From Lichenicola sp964247755 (GTDB lineage: Bacteria > Pseudomonadota > Alphaproteobacteria > Acetobacterales > Acetobacteraceae), in assembly GCA_964247755.1 (NCBI GenBank), contig CAXTVX010000005.1:1-64000 (forward strand): a stretch of DNA of 64,000 bases, written 5' to 3'. The notes beneath the pieces were generated by a model. It worked only from the letters and a program-made list of their open reading frames with translations. It was not told the DNA's origin and ran no database searches. The position numbers and the translations under genes are program-made. Shown piece after piece: positions 1 to 7,599 of this stretch. The first letter of the stretch is position 1. Each line of letters opens with the position of its first letter.

Positions 1-470
1 ACAGCCTCGGCAACCACGGCCGCACCGAGGCCGGCGACGTGCAGGTGATGAGTGCGGGCACCGGCATCCGCCATGCCGAGTACAACGCCGAGGCCGGCCC
101 GACGCGGATCTTCCAGATCTGGATCGAGCCCACGCGCAGCGGCGGCGCGCCGGCCTGGGGCACCCGGCCGTTCCCGCGCGACGCACGCGTCGGCGGCTTC
201 ACGACCCTTGCCAGCGGCCGGACCGAGGATGCCGGGGCGCTGCCGATCCGCGCCGACGCCCGGATCGCCGGCGCCACGCTCAAGGCGGGCGAGACCGTTC
301 TTTATCCCGCCGACCCGGCGCGTCACCTCTACCTGGTCGCGGCGCGCGGCCGCATCACCGTGAACGGTGTTCACGCAGACGCGCGCGACGGCGTCGCCGT
401 GCAGGGCGAGGACGCGCTGCGCGTGACGGCGACCGCGGATGCCGAGATCATCCTGGTGGACGCGGCCTAA
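1..470 (+). CDS. Pirin family protein (C-terminal part, cut by window edge)
   Basis: The open frame runs in from base 3 with no start codon inside the window; it begins SLGNHGRTEAGDVQVM, the conserved core of the pirin N-terminal cupin that normally lies about 70 residues into the protein. The rest (GIRHAEYN, then FQIWIEP about 20 residues later) matches the pirin/YhhW-type bicupin, whose known members are quercetin 2,3-dioxygenase-like metalloproteins of mostly uncertain physiological role. Roughly 155 codons are visible, so the N-terminal third is missing. It lies 35 bases upstream of wrbA on the same strand, a common pairing with a quinone reductase, and is probably cotranscribed with it. 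Family assignment is firm, substrate is not known. Confidence 0.85.
   Translation, partial: SLGNHGRTEAGDVQVMSAGTGIRHAEYNAEAGPTRIFQIWIEPTRSGGAPAWGTRPFPRDARVGGFTTLASGRTEDAGALPIRADARIAGATLKAGETVLYPADPARHLYLVAARGRITVNGVHADARDGVAVQGEDALRVTATADAEIILVDAA
359..375. repeat. Palindrome CGTGAAC-GGT-GTTCACG inside the pirin gene
   Basis: Perfect 7-bp arms around a GGT centre. The identical 17 bases recur at 44462-44478. The GTGAAC-N3-GTTCAC form resembles operators of TetR-family repressors. Here it lies within coding sequence, so it may only be a codon coincidence. Confidence 0.35.
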
Positions 471-505
471 GCCCGTCCGCAGCCTCAACACGAAGGAGCC
501 GACCG

Positions 506-1105
506 ATGGCAAAGATCCTGGTGCTGTATTACTCGAGCTATGGCCATGTCGAGACGATGGCGCACGAGGTCGCCGAGGGCGCCACGTCGGCTGGCGCGAC
601 GGTCACGGTCAAGCGCGTGCCCGAGCTGGTGCCGGACGAGGTCGCCCGCGCCAGCCACTTCAAGCTCGACCAGCCGGCGCCGGTCGCCGAGCCGGACGAG
701 CTCGCCGCGTATGACGCGATCATCGTCGGCACCGGCACGCGCTATGGCCGGATGTCGTCGCAGATGGCCAACTTCTTCGACCGCACCGGCGCCCTGTGGG
801 CCAAGGGCGCGCTGGTCGGCAAGCTGGGCGCCGCCTTCACCTCGACCGCGAGCCAGCACGGCGGACAAGAGACCACGCTGATCTCCATCCTGACCAACCT
901 GCTGCATCACGGCATGGTGGTGGCGGGCCTGCCCTATTCGTTCCAGGGCCAGCTCAGGCTGGACGAGGTCACCGGCGGCACGCCGTACGGCGCCTCCACC
1001 CTGGCCGGCGGCGATGGCTCGCGCGCGGTCAGCGGGAACGAGCGCGACGGCGCCCGCTTTCTCGGCCGACACGTGGCGGAGCTTGCCAGCAGGCTCGCGG
1101 CCTGA
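506..1105 (+). CDS. wrbA: NAD(P)H:quinone oxidoreductase WrbA
   Basis: A 199-residue flavodoxin-fold protein, the usual WrbA length. It reduces quinones by two electrons with NAD(P)H using FMN and acts as a soluble tetramer against quinone stress. The N-terminal FMN phosphate loop (YYSSYGHVETMA, residues about 8-19), the GTGTRYGRMSSQMANFFD segment in the middle and the TASQHGGQE loop are all typical WrbA signatures. An AAGGAG ribosome site at 493-498 sits seven bases before the ATG. It follows the pirin gene closely and precedes a YceI gene by 34 bases, so the three probably share a stress- or redox-linked transcript. Confidence 0.95.
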   Translation: MAKILVLYYSSYGHVETMAHEVAEGATSAGATVTVKRVPELVPDEVARASHFKLDQPAPVAEPDELAAYDAIIVGTGTRYGRMSSQMANFFDRTGALWAKGALVGKLGAAFTSTASQHGGQETTLISILTNLLHHGMVVAGLPYSFQGQLRLDEVTGGTPYGASTLAGGDGSRAVSGNERDGARFLGRHVAELASRLAA

Positions 1106-1139
1106 GACAGTTCGCAACCCGTATCGATCGGATCACCGG

Positions 1140-1754
1140 ATGAAACTCCTCTCCCTTGCGGCTGCCGTCGCGGCGCTCTGTGTTGGTGCCGCGGGTGGCG
1201 CGCGCGCGCAGACCGCGTCGCACGAGCCGGCCACGATCAAGACGGGCAGCTATGTGGTGGAGCCCGGCCACACCCAGGTCGGCTTCACCCTGCTGCATCT
1301 CGGCTTCTCGTACTATTCGGGCGTGTTCTCGAACGTGTCCGGCACCCTGCACCTCGATCCGTCGCATCCCGAAACGTCGAGGCTGGACGTGTCCATCCCG
1401 ATCGACTCCGTCGCCACCACCAGCGCCAAGCTGGACGGGGAGCTGAAGGGGCCGGAATGGTTCGACGCCGCCCGCTACCCCGCCGCCACCTTCACCTCGA
1501 CCCGGGTGACGCGGACCGGCCCGGATACGGCGCGCGTCGAGGGCAGCCTCACCCTGCACGGGGTGTCGGCGCCGGAAACCCTGCTCGTCCACTTCGTCGG
1601 CGACGGGGTGAACCCGCTGGACAAGAAGTACACCGTCGGCTTCGAGGCCACCGGCAGCATCAGCCGCAGCCGGTTCGGGGTGAAGACCTATGTCCCGCTG
1701 GTCGGCGACGACGTGCGCCTTTCCATCGCCGGCGCCTTCGAGCTGCAGGGCTGA
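1140..1754 (+). CDS. YceI family periplasmic lipid-binding-like protein
   Basis: A 204-residue protein. Residues 1-23 form a Sec signal peptide ending ARA before Gln24. The mature part is a YceI lipocalin-like beta barrel: GSYVVEPGHTQVGFTLLHLG near the start, VSGTLHLDPSHPETSRLDVSI, then GPEWFDAARYPAATFTST and the C-terminal R-FGV motif. Family members bind polyisoprenoids such as ubiquinone-8 in the periplasm. The ATG at 1140 was chosen because the signal peptide begins there; the open frame extends further upstream only into wrbA. It follows wrbA by 34 bases, consistent with quinone-related function, but the ligand is inferred from the family. Confidence 0.9.
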   Translation: MKLLSLAAAVAALCVGAAGGARAQTASHEPATIKTGSYVVEPGHTQVGFTLLHLGFSYYSGVFSNVSGTLHLDPSHPETSRLDVSIPIDSVATTSAKLDGELKGPEWFDAARYPAATFTSTRVTRTGPDTARVEGSLTLHGVSAPETLLVHFVGDGVNPLDKKYTVGFEATGSISRSRFGVKTYVPLVGDDVRLSIAGAFELQG

Positions 1755-1789
1755 CGCCGGTTCTTTCCCCCGAACAGGAGCGAACGACG

Positions 1790-1972
1790 ATGAAGACGAT
1801 GGTGCTGCTGGCTGCAGGTGTCTGCTTCGTGCTCGGCAACGCCGCGTCGGCGGCGCCGTGCCGGGATGGCAAGGGCAAGTTCATTACCTGCCCGGCCCCG
1901 GCGGCTGCGAAGAAGAGCTGCCGGGACGCCAAGGGCAAGTTCATCAAGTGCACGGCGGCCGCTTCCGCCTGA
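1790..1972 (+). CDS. Small secreted peptide with two CRDxKGKFIxC loops
   Basis: A 60-residue protein. Residues 1-21 are a signal peptide (hydrophobic MVLLAAGVCFVLG, then ASA). The mature 39 residues are almost entirely two copies of an eleven-residue Cys-bounded loop, CRDGKGKFITC (24-34) and CRDAKGKFIKC (44-54), joined by an Ala/Pro/Lys linker. An AGGAG site stands about nine bases before the ATG. Four Cys in two identical spacings suggest two small disulfide loops after export, or metal binding. I recall similar short hypothetical proteins in acetic acid bacteria, but assign no function. It is 35 bases after the YceI gene. Confidence 0.8.
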   Translation: MKTMVLLAAGVCFVLGNAASAAPCRDGKGKFITCPAPAAAKKSCRDAKGKFIKCTAAASA

Positions 1973-2080
1973 TCTCGGGCAAGCCGTTCCCGTTCCTTCG
2001 TGAGGGGACGGCGATCGTCTAGGAGCAGTGACGACGTCGCGGCCGCGTCCGGGACGCACCCCCCCGGCAGCGCCGTCCCG

Positions 2081-3376
2081 TCACAGCAACGCCAGCGCCT
2101 CCCGCAGCTCCGGCCGCGCCTGCGGCTCGGGCTGCACGCAGGCACGCTGCACGGCCTGCAACCGGACCAGCCCTAGTGCCGGATCGCAGCGCTCCAGCAG
2201 CTCGCCGAGCAGCACGCCCCAGGCCAGCACGTCCAGCCGGCGCAGCGCGGCAGCATCGCCGCCCGGCAGGACCGAAGCGGCGCCGAGGTCGCCCAGCCGC
2301 GTGTCGCCGTCCGTGCCGTCCCACAGGACGTTGTGGGCATACAGGTCGCCGTGCAGCAGCCCGCGGTCGTGCAGGTGGGCCGCGGCCGCACCGATCCCGC
2401 GCGCGATCCGCAGCACCGTGTCGGGCTGCAGACGCAGGGCCGGATCGTAGACGTCGCGGCTGCAGGTCTGCAGGCTGGGCGGCCCTGCCAGCGGTCGCCA
2501 ATGCCCGGGGAGCAGCGGCATCACCAGCCCGGGCGTGCCGGACGGATGTCCGGACAGGTGTCCCAGCCCGCCGACCAAATGCGGATGCTCGCCTGCCGCC
2601 AGGCTGGCGGCGATCTCGTGCCCGGGCAGGCCGTCGCTGGTGACAGCATGCTTGAACAGCTTGCAGGCCACCGGCCGGTCGCCGGCCGCCCCGCCCCGCT
2701 GCCAGGACGCCTGGTGGATCTCCCCGGAGGAGCCCTCGCCGAGCTTCGGCCCCAGGACCAGCCGGTTCCAGGGGATCGCGCTGGCGGCCGGCGGCGGCCG
2801 GATGCCGTCCAGCTCGTTGCCCGCCCAGGCCAGCCAGGCGAGACGGGGCAGCTCCGTCAGCCAGGACGGCAGCGCCGTGAACCGGTTGGCGGACAGGCGA
2901 AGCAGCTCCAGCGACGGGGCGCCGGCCAGCCGCTCCGGCAGGGCGTCGAGGCGGTTGCCGGACAGCATCAGCTTCTGCAGCAGGGGCCGGTCGCCGATCG
3001 CGTCGGGCAGGCGCTCGATCCGGTTGCCGGTCAGGGTCAGCCAGCGCAGGCCGGGCGGCAGCGACTCTCCCGGCACCTCGCGCAGGCCGGTGTTGCGGAA
3101 GCCGACCTGGCTCAGCGACGGGCAGTCGCCCAGCACCGGCGGCAGGCGGTCGAAGCGGGTGCCGGAGCAGAACAGGACGCGCAGCCGCCGCAGCCGCCCG
3201 AAATCCGCCGGCAGCGCGTCCAGCCCGGTGCCGCCGAGGTCGAGCAGCTCCAGCGTGTCGGCGAGGCCCAGCACCTCGCGCGGCAGCTCGCGCAACGGTC
3301 CGGACAGCCGGAGCGTGCGGGTGCCGGCGAGGTCGCCGCGTTGCAGCGCCGCCAGGACGGGATCGGGAGGAGCCAC
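2081..3376 (-). CDS. Leucine-rich-repeat protein kinase
   Basis: A 431-residue protein read from a GTG start at 3376; no ATG/GTG/TTG codon in frame lies between this and the upstream gene's body, and the signal for translation is weak, so it is probably coupled to the gene before it. Residues about 19-200 hold eight 22-23-residue leucine-rich repeats of the LxxLxLxGNxLxxLP type. Residues about 201-431 are a eukaryotic-like kinase: glycine loop GEGSSGEI, VACK lysine near 239, HGDLYAHN catalytic loop (Asp344; the usual HRDLKxxN with R, L-K changed) and GDLG (Asp363) in place of DFG. No membrane segment or signal is present, so it is cytosolic. Third gene of an operon with a GT4 and a GT-C-like protein (14-base gap). 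Substrate unknown. Confidence 0.85.
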   Translation of the reverse strand: MAPPDPVLAALQRGDLAGTRTLRLSGPLRELPREVLGLADTLELLDLGGTGLDALPADFGRLRRLRVLFCSGTRFDRLPPVLGDCPSLSQVGFRNTGLREVPGESLPPGLRWLTLTGNRIERLPDAIGDRPLLQKLMLSGNRLDALPERLAGAPSLELLRLSANRFTALPSWLTELPRLAWLAWAGNELDGIRPPPAASAIPWNRLVLGPKLGEGSSGEIHQASWQRGGAAGDRPVACKLFKHAVTSDGLPGHEIAASLAAGEHPHLVGGLGHLSGHPSGTPGLVMPLLPGHWRPLAGPPSLQTCSRDVYDPALRLQPDTVLRIARGIGAAAAHLHDRGLLHGDLYAHNVLWDGTDGDTRLGDLGAASVLPGGDAAALRRLDVLAWGVLLGELLERCDPALGLVRLQAVQRACVQPEPQARPELREALALL

Positions 3377-3390
3377 CGGAGGCGGGGGTT

Positions 3391-5670
3391 CTACGGCGAC
3401 CCGGACGACTCGTCCGAGCGTTCGGACCAGGGCAGCATGCGGATCGCCCGGACCTTGAAGCCGAGCAGCCGGCGGTCGCTGGAGTTGGCGAGTGCGTCGG
3501 CCGGACGCCGGGCATTCAGGGCGGACAGGGTGAGCAGCACCTCCCCGTCCGACGGGATGATCGAGGCCGGGATCGAGACGCGCAGGGCGACCTCGCGCGT
3601 GGTCGACACCTGCCACCGCGTCAGGTGATGCTTGTTGGCCGACACCTCCAGCGCCAGGAAGTCCGATCCGCGCGGCACGAAGCCGACGCCCTCCACTTCC
3701 AGCACCACGCCGCCGCCGATGCCGGACCGCCCGGGGACGCGGAACTGCAGGCTCGACGTGTAGCCCAGCGTCCAGCGCCCGTCCGAATGGTCGCTCCAGC
3801 CGCCGGGGATCAGGAACGGGCCTTCCATCCGCGAGTCGAAGTCGATCTGGTGCCCGGTCGGGAACAGCGGCCCGGGAAGCGGCGACAGGACGGAGCACGC
3901 AGCGGGCCGCACGATCCGCGGCACCCAGCAGGGAAGGCCGAACACCGTGTCCTGCCGCAGCAGGCGCGGTTCGACCGTCGGGTCGAGGCCGACCCCGTCG
4001 AAGCGGAGCACGCCGTCCGCGTGCGGCATCGGCCGCAGCGGCAGCACCATGGCGCCGCCCGGCAGGGAGAACACGCGGAAGGCGTGGAAGGTGGCGAAGG
4101 TCTGGCCGCCCTGCTCGAGCCGGTGCTCGCCGAAGTCGATCCGGCCCGCTGGATCGTGCACCGACAGCACCAGGGCGTCGCGCATGGTCGACAGGCCGCC
4201 CGGGATGATCGCCTCGCGCTGCGCCACGTCGAGCCGGAGCGCCGGCGGCGCCCCCTGCCAAGGGCCGAGCTGCGGACGCCAGCACAGCGCGAACGCGGCG
4301 ACCGCGATGCCGACCAGGATCGGCGCCGTCGCCCGCGCGCCGGTCCGAATCCCCGACCGCCACCCGACCCGCAGCGCCCGGCCGGCGAAGCGGAGCAGGC
4401 GCACCCCGTAGATCCCCAGCAGCGGAAAGGTCCAGGCGAAGTAGTGGAAGTTGTTGTAGCGCCACAGGCCGGGCGGATGCAGGTCGCGGTAGCACAGGTA
4501 GAGCGCCCAGTACGGCAGGATGGCGCCCAGCACGATCACGTGGATCCGCCGTCCTTCCGGCAGCGGCACGCGCATGACGGCAGCGGCCGCCACCGCGACC
4601 ACGCCGGCGAAGCAGGGCGCCAGCCACGGGAAGCCCTCGACCAGCCCGGCCTGGCCGGGGAACAGCGGGCGCGGGCCGACCACCAGGGTCACCCAGTGCA
4701 GCGGCAGCAGCCGCCATTCGAAGCCGGTCTGCTGCGACATCTCCATGTACGGGCTCGGGTGCGGCCCGAAGATCGGCAGGTAGACGGCCAGGAAGATGCC
4801 GAAGCCGGCGGCGAAGCCGGCGACGGCGGTGGCTCCCATCCGGACGAATCGGGCCGGCTGCCGGCGCAGCGGTGCGAGTGCTGCGCCCGTCAGGACCACG
4901 AGGCAGGCCGGCAGAAGGGCGAGCAGGTCGGTCGGGCGGAAGGCCGGAACCAGGCCGACCGCGACCCCAAACCAGAACGGCCAGGCGAGCCGGATCCGGC
5001 CGGGGATGGCGACGTTGCCGGCGATCCTCGCCGCCGACAGCAGCCCCAGCAGGATCAGCGGCGTGGTCAGGCTGGTGTTCCAGGGGATCACCCAGTTGTC
5101 CAGGACCGTCGGGTCGCCGAGGTCGATCAACAGGAACACCAGCACGGCGGTGAGGCGGCTCGAGCCCATCGCGCGGGCCAGCGGCACGAACAGGAGGAAT
5201 GAGGCGGCGAAGCCCACCAGGTCCGGCCACAGGAACGGCTGGCGCGGCGTCAGGTGCATCGCGAGCGCGCCGAGGAACGGGTAGAGCGGCTGGTACCACT
5301 GGCTGGCGATGTCGGCGTGGTGCTGATGGAAGCCCATCACCGCCTGCAGCGTCTTCCCCTGGTCGTACCAGCCCCACCAGCCGTCGCCCTCGACCAGGCT
5401 GCGCGGCCGCGTCGGCAGCCGGGCGTTGGCGCGGAAGTAGCGGCGCACCAGCAGCAGCAGGCCGAGCCATGGCGCCAGCCGGTCGGCTGCGGCCAGCAGG
5501 CGCCTGGCCGGCGACCCCAGATCGCGCCGCAGCGCCATCGCCAGGAGCACGGCCGCCTCCACGACGCCCGGCAGCTCCCCGCCGCGGCTCCGCACCCGGC
5601 GCGACGCCTCCGCCGTGATCCGGGCGAACCGGCGCGCCGCCGCGGACGGGGCTTCCTGCAGGGTCGTCAT
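3391..5670 (-). CDS. Polytopic GT-C-like membrane protein with C-terminal soluble domain
   Basis: A 759-residue protein starting ATG at 5670, 17 bases after the preceding glycosyltransferase gene. After a short cytosolic N-terminus there are roughly ten hydrophobic segments across residues about 65-440, with the pattern of GT-C enzymes (GWYDQGKTLQAV, then WYQPLYPFLGALAMHL in the first large loop, acidic residues near its start). The last 300 residues are soluble and beta-rich with GWSDHSDGRW. I cannot name a family; the architecture suggests a lipid-linked-sugar-dependent transferase whose soluble tail faces the periplasm. Its place between a GT4 gene and the LRR kinase indicates surface-glycan assembly. 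Confidence 0.7.
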   Translation of the reverse strand: MTTLQEAPSAAARRFARITAEASRRVRSRGGELPGVVEAAVLLAMALRRDLGSPARRLLAAADRLAPWLGLLLLVRRYFRANARLPTRPRSLVEGDGWWGWYDQGKTLQAVMGFHQHHADIASQWYQPLYPFLGALAMHLTPRQPFLWPDLVGFAASFLLFVPLARAMGSSRLTAVLVFLLIDLGDPTVLDNWVIPWNTSLTTPLILLGLLSAARIAGNVAIPGRIRLAWPFWFGVAVGLVPAFRPTDLLALLPACLVVLTGAALAPLRRQPARFVRMGATAVAGFAAGFGIFLAVYLPIFGPHPSPYMEMSQQTGFEWRLLPLHWVTLVVGPRPLFPGQAGLVEGFPWLAPCFAGVVAVAAAAVMRVPLPEGRRIHVIVLGAILPYWALYLCYRDLHPPGLWRYNNFHYFAWTFPLLGIYGVRLLRFAGRALRVGWRSGIRTGARATAPILVGIAVAAFALCWRPQLGPWQGAPPALRLDVAQREAIIPGGLSTMRDALVLSVHDPAGRIDFGEHRLEQGGQTFATFHAFRVFSLPGGAMVLPLRPMPHADGVLRFDGVGLDPTVEPRLLRQDTVFGLPCWVPRIVRPAACSVLSPLPGPLFPTGHQIDFDSRMEGPFLIPGGWSDHSDGRWTLGYTSSLQFRVPGRSGIGGGVVLEVEGVGFVPRGSDFLALEVSANKHHLTRWQVSTTREVALRVSIPASIIPSDGEVLLTLSALNARRPADALANSSDRRLLGFKVRAIRMLPWSERSDESSGSP

Positions 5671-5687
5671 GGCCGGTCGGTTCCCGC

Positions 5688-7268
5688 TCAGCCGGCCGCC
5701 ACGTCGTGCAGGACCTCGTCCCAGCGCGGCTCCAGGGCGGCGCGGCTGTAGAGCCTGGCCCGGCGCAGCGAGCGGTCGCGCAGGTCGCCGAGCAGCCCCT
5801 GGTCGCGCGGCAGCCCCGCCACCCGGGACAGGAGCAGCGACAACGCGTCCTCGTCGTAGGGGTCGAAGTACTTGGCGGCGTCGCCGCACACCCAGCGATG
5901 CACCGGGATGTCGGAGGCCAGCACCGGCGCGCCGCAGGCCATCGCCTCAACCGTGGCCAGGTCGAAGCCCTCGGCGCGGCTCGGGCACACCACCGCATGC
6001 GCCGCGGTGTAGAGCGCGCGCAGGTCCAGGCTCGACACGTCCACCAGGTGGTGCACCACGTCCTCGGCGATCAGCTGCTTGAGCAGCCGGACCTCGTCCT
6101 CGCTGCGCCAGCCGGGATTGGCCACCACCGCCAGGCGGAAGCGGGCCCCGCCGCGCCTGGCCGTCGCCGCCGCTCGCATCAGCAGCCCGTAGTTCTTGCG
6201 CGGCTCCAGGGTCGAGACGGCCATGATGAACGGCTCGTCCAGCAGGTCGCCCCGCTGGTCCTTGGGCGCGGACGCCTGGGCGGCGCCCGGACCGGCCGTG
6301 TCGGCGTCACGGCCGACGTCGCGCAGCTTGCCCGCGGCGGCGGCGCGGCCTCGGCCGACGATGGAGCGGATCTCGTCGGGCGGACGGATGTCCGGCCTGA
6401 ACACGGCCGAGGACATGGTCGGGATGATCACCGTGCGGCGCTCGGCCGACGGGAAGATGCGGAGCAGGTCCTCGCGCACCGGCTCGGAGGTGCACACGAA
6501 CCAGGCGCCGTCGGCCACGTTGGCCCGGAGCATGCGGAAATGGCCGCGCGCGTGCTCCACCGCGTGGCTGATGGTGTGCGGCCAGAGCAGCGGGATGGCG
6601 TCGTGGTAGCGCACCACCAGCCTGCCGCCTCTCAGCCGGTACGGGCACGGGGTGTGCGCGAGGTGGATGTCCCAGCCGCCGCCGCGCATGTCGAGCTGCA
6701 CCCGCCGGCGCAGCCGGTTGGTGTTGGCCAGCGCCGCCGCCTCGTGCCACGCCAGCTGCGGCACCGGGTAGCGGGCCTGCAGCAGCAGGTGGCGCTCCTG
6801 CGGCGTCAGGCCGAGCCGGAACAGCCGCATCCACAGCCAGTCCTCGAACAGGTCGGGGTCGAGCAGGGTGTCGAGCCGTTCCACCGTGCCGCGCCGCTCG
6901 ATCGCCTCCAGCCGGTGCATGACCGACTTCGGCAGCAGCCTGCGCGCGATCCGCCGGCCGCGCGGGATCATCTGCTGGCCGGAGTCCAGCGCGATCAGCT
7001 GCGCGCTCTGGGTGAAGATGCCCTGGCCCTCGACCGTGCGGCCGCGCCTGGCGGTGGCGCTGCGTGGGGAGGCGCCGCCGTTGAGCAGGCCGCCCGCCTC
7101 GAAGTCGGGGGAACGGGCAAAGGCGGAGAACAGCAGCCGGGTTTCCTGCGGGATGCCGGCATAGCCGTCGAAGCAGGGGCGGAGCTCCATGAGCACGCGG
7201 ATCGGCCCGGTCCGGCCGCTGCGGAGCGGCAGGTCCCGGCGGGCAGCGCTGATGGCTAGCTGGTTCAT
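5688..7268 (-). CDS. GT4-type glycosyltransferase
   Basis: A 526-residue cytosolic protein, first gene of the minus operon ending with the LRR kinase. The C-terminal half is a GT-B nucleotide-sugar-binding domain: STLEPRKNYGLLMRA, then CPSRAEGFDLATVEAMACGAPVLASD with the EGF-x7-E catalytic/sugar-nucleotide motif, and PYDEDALS near the end. The N-terminal half (IRVLMELRPCFDGYAGIPQETR) is the acceptor domain and is longer than usual, with an insertion around residues 330-360 rich in Ala, Gly and Asp. Family members add sugars to lipid-linked glycans or exopolysaccharide from NDP-sugars. The donor and acceptor cannot be read from sequence. Confidence 0.88.
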   Translation of the reverse strand: MNQLAISAARRDLPLRSGRTGPIRVLMELRPCFDGYAGIPQETRLLFSAFARSPDFEAGGLLNGGASPRSATARRGRTVEGQGIFTQSAQLIALDSGQQMIPRGRRIARRLLPKSVMHRLEAIERRGTVERLDTLLDPDLFEDWLWMRLFRLGLTPQERHLLLQARYPVPQLAWHEAAALANTNRLRRRVQLDMRGGGWDIHLAHTPCPYRLRGGRLVVRYHDAIPLLWPHTISHAVEHARGHFRMLRANVADGAWFVCTSEPVREDLLRIFPSAERRTVIIPTMSSAVFRPDIRPPDEIRSIVGRGRAAAAGKLRDVGRDADTAGPGAAQASAPKDQRGDLLDEPFIMAVSTLEPRKNYGLLMRAAATARRGGARFRLAVVANPGWRSEDEVRLLKQLIAEDVVHHLVDVSSLDLRALYTAAHAVVCPSRAEGFDLATVEAMACGAPVLASDIPVHRWVCGDAAKYFDPYDEDALSLLLSRVAGLPRDQGLLGDLRDRSLRRARLYSRAALEPRWDEVLHDVAAG

Positions 7269-7428
7269 GGTGCTCGATACGGTTGCGGTCGTGCCCGGGG
7301 CCAGGACCTTCTACGCGACGGTTCCGGGCCGCGCCAACCTTTGCGCGGATCGAGATACGACCCGTGCCGCGCGTCCGCCACAGGTAACGATCCGTCGTCG
7401 AGCCCCGGACATGCAACGACGTTTGATC

Positions 7429-7462
7429 ACCGGCGCCTCGACCCTGGCTCCACGGCGCCGGT
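7429..7462. repeat. Inverted repeat, 9-bp arms ACCGGCGCC / GGCGCCGGT
   Basis: Perfect 9-bp arms separated by 16 bases in the divergent intergenic region. There is no T tract on either side, so it is more likely a protein-binding site or a leader hairpin than an intrinsic terminator. Confidence 0.45.
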
Positions 7463-7536
7463 CGCTCGGCCGCCAGCGCGTCTGCGGCAACGGTCCCCTG
7501 TCCCGCCGCGGTGCTGCGAAGGCTTGCGCAACGAAA

Positions 7537-7552
7537 GCTATCCCTCGATAGC
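7537..7552. repeat. Inverted repeat GCTATC-CCTC-GATAGC
   Basis: Perfect 6-bp arms with a four-base loop, 48 bases before the start codon at 7600. It is A+T-richer than its surroundings. It could be an operator or a leader hairpin for the 7600-10637 pair. Confidence 0.4.
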
Positions 7553-7599
7553 CTGTCGGCCGCCCGGGCTTCGCATGGCATGGTGGCTCGGAGTAGGCG

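Larger units (their letters stand above)
7269..7599. other. 331-base divergent intergenic region in glycan locus
   Basis: Lies between the start codons of two divergent glycan operons and must carry both promoters. No credible gene is present. It contains two clean inverted repeats (7429-7462 and 7537-7552), described separately. I could not pick out convincing -35/-10 pairs. Confidence 0.6.

Noticed and set aside
2333..3628. 431-codon plus-strand frame over the LRR kinase
   Set aside because: Gln/Arg-rich repeats arise from the complement of the leucine-rich repeats; no gene evidence.
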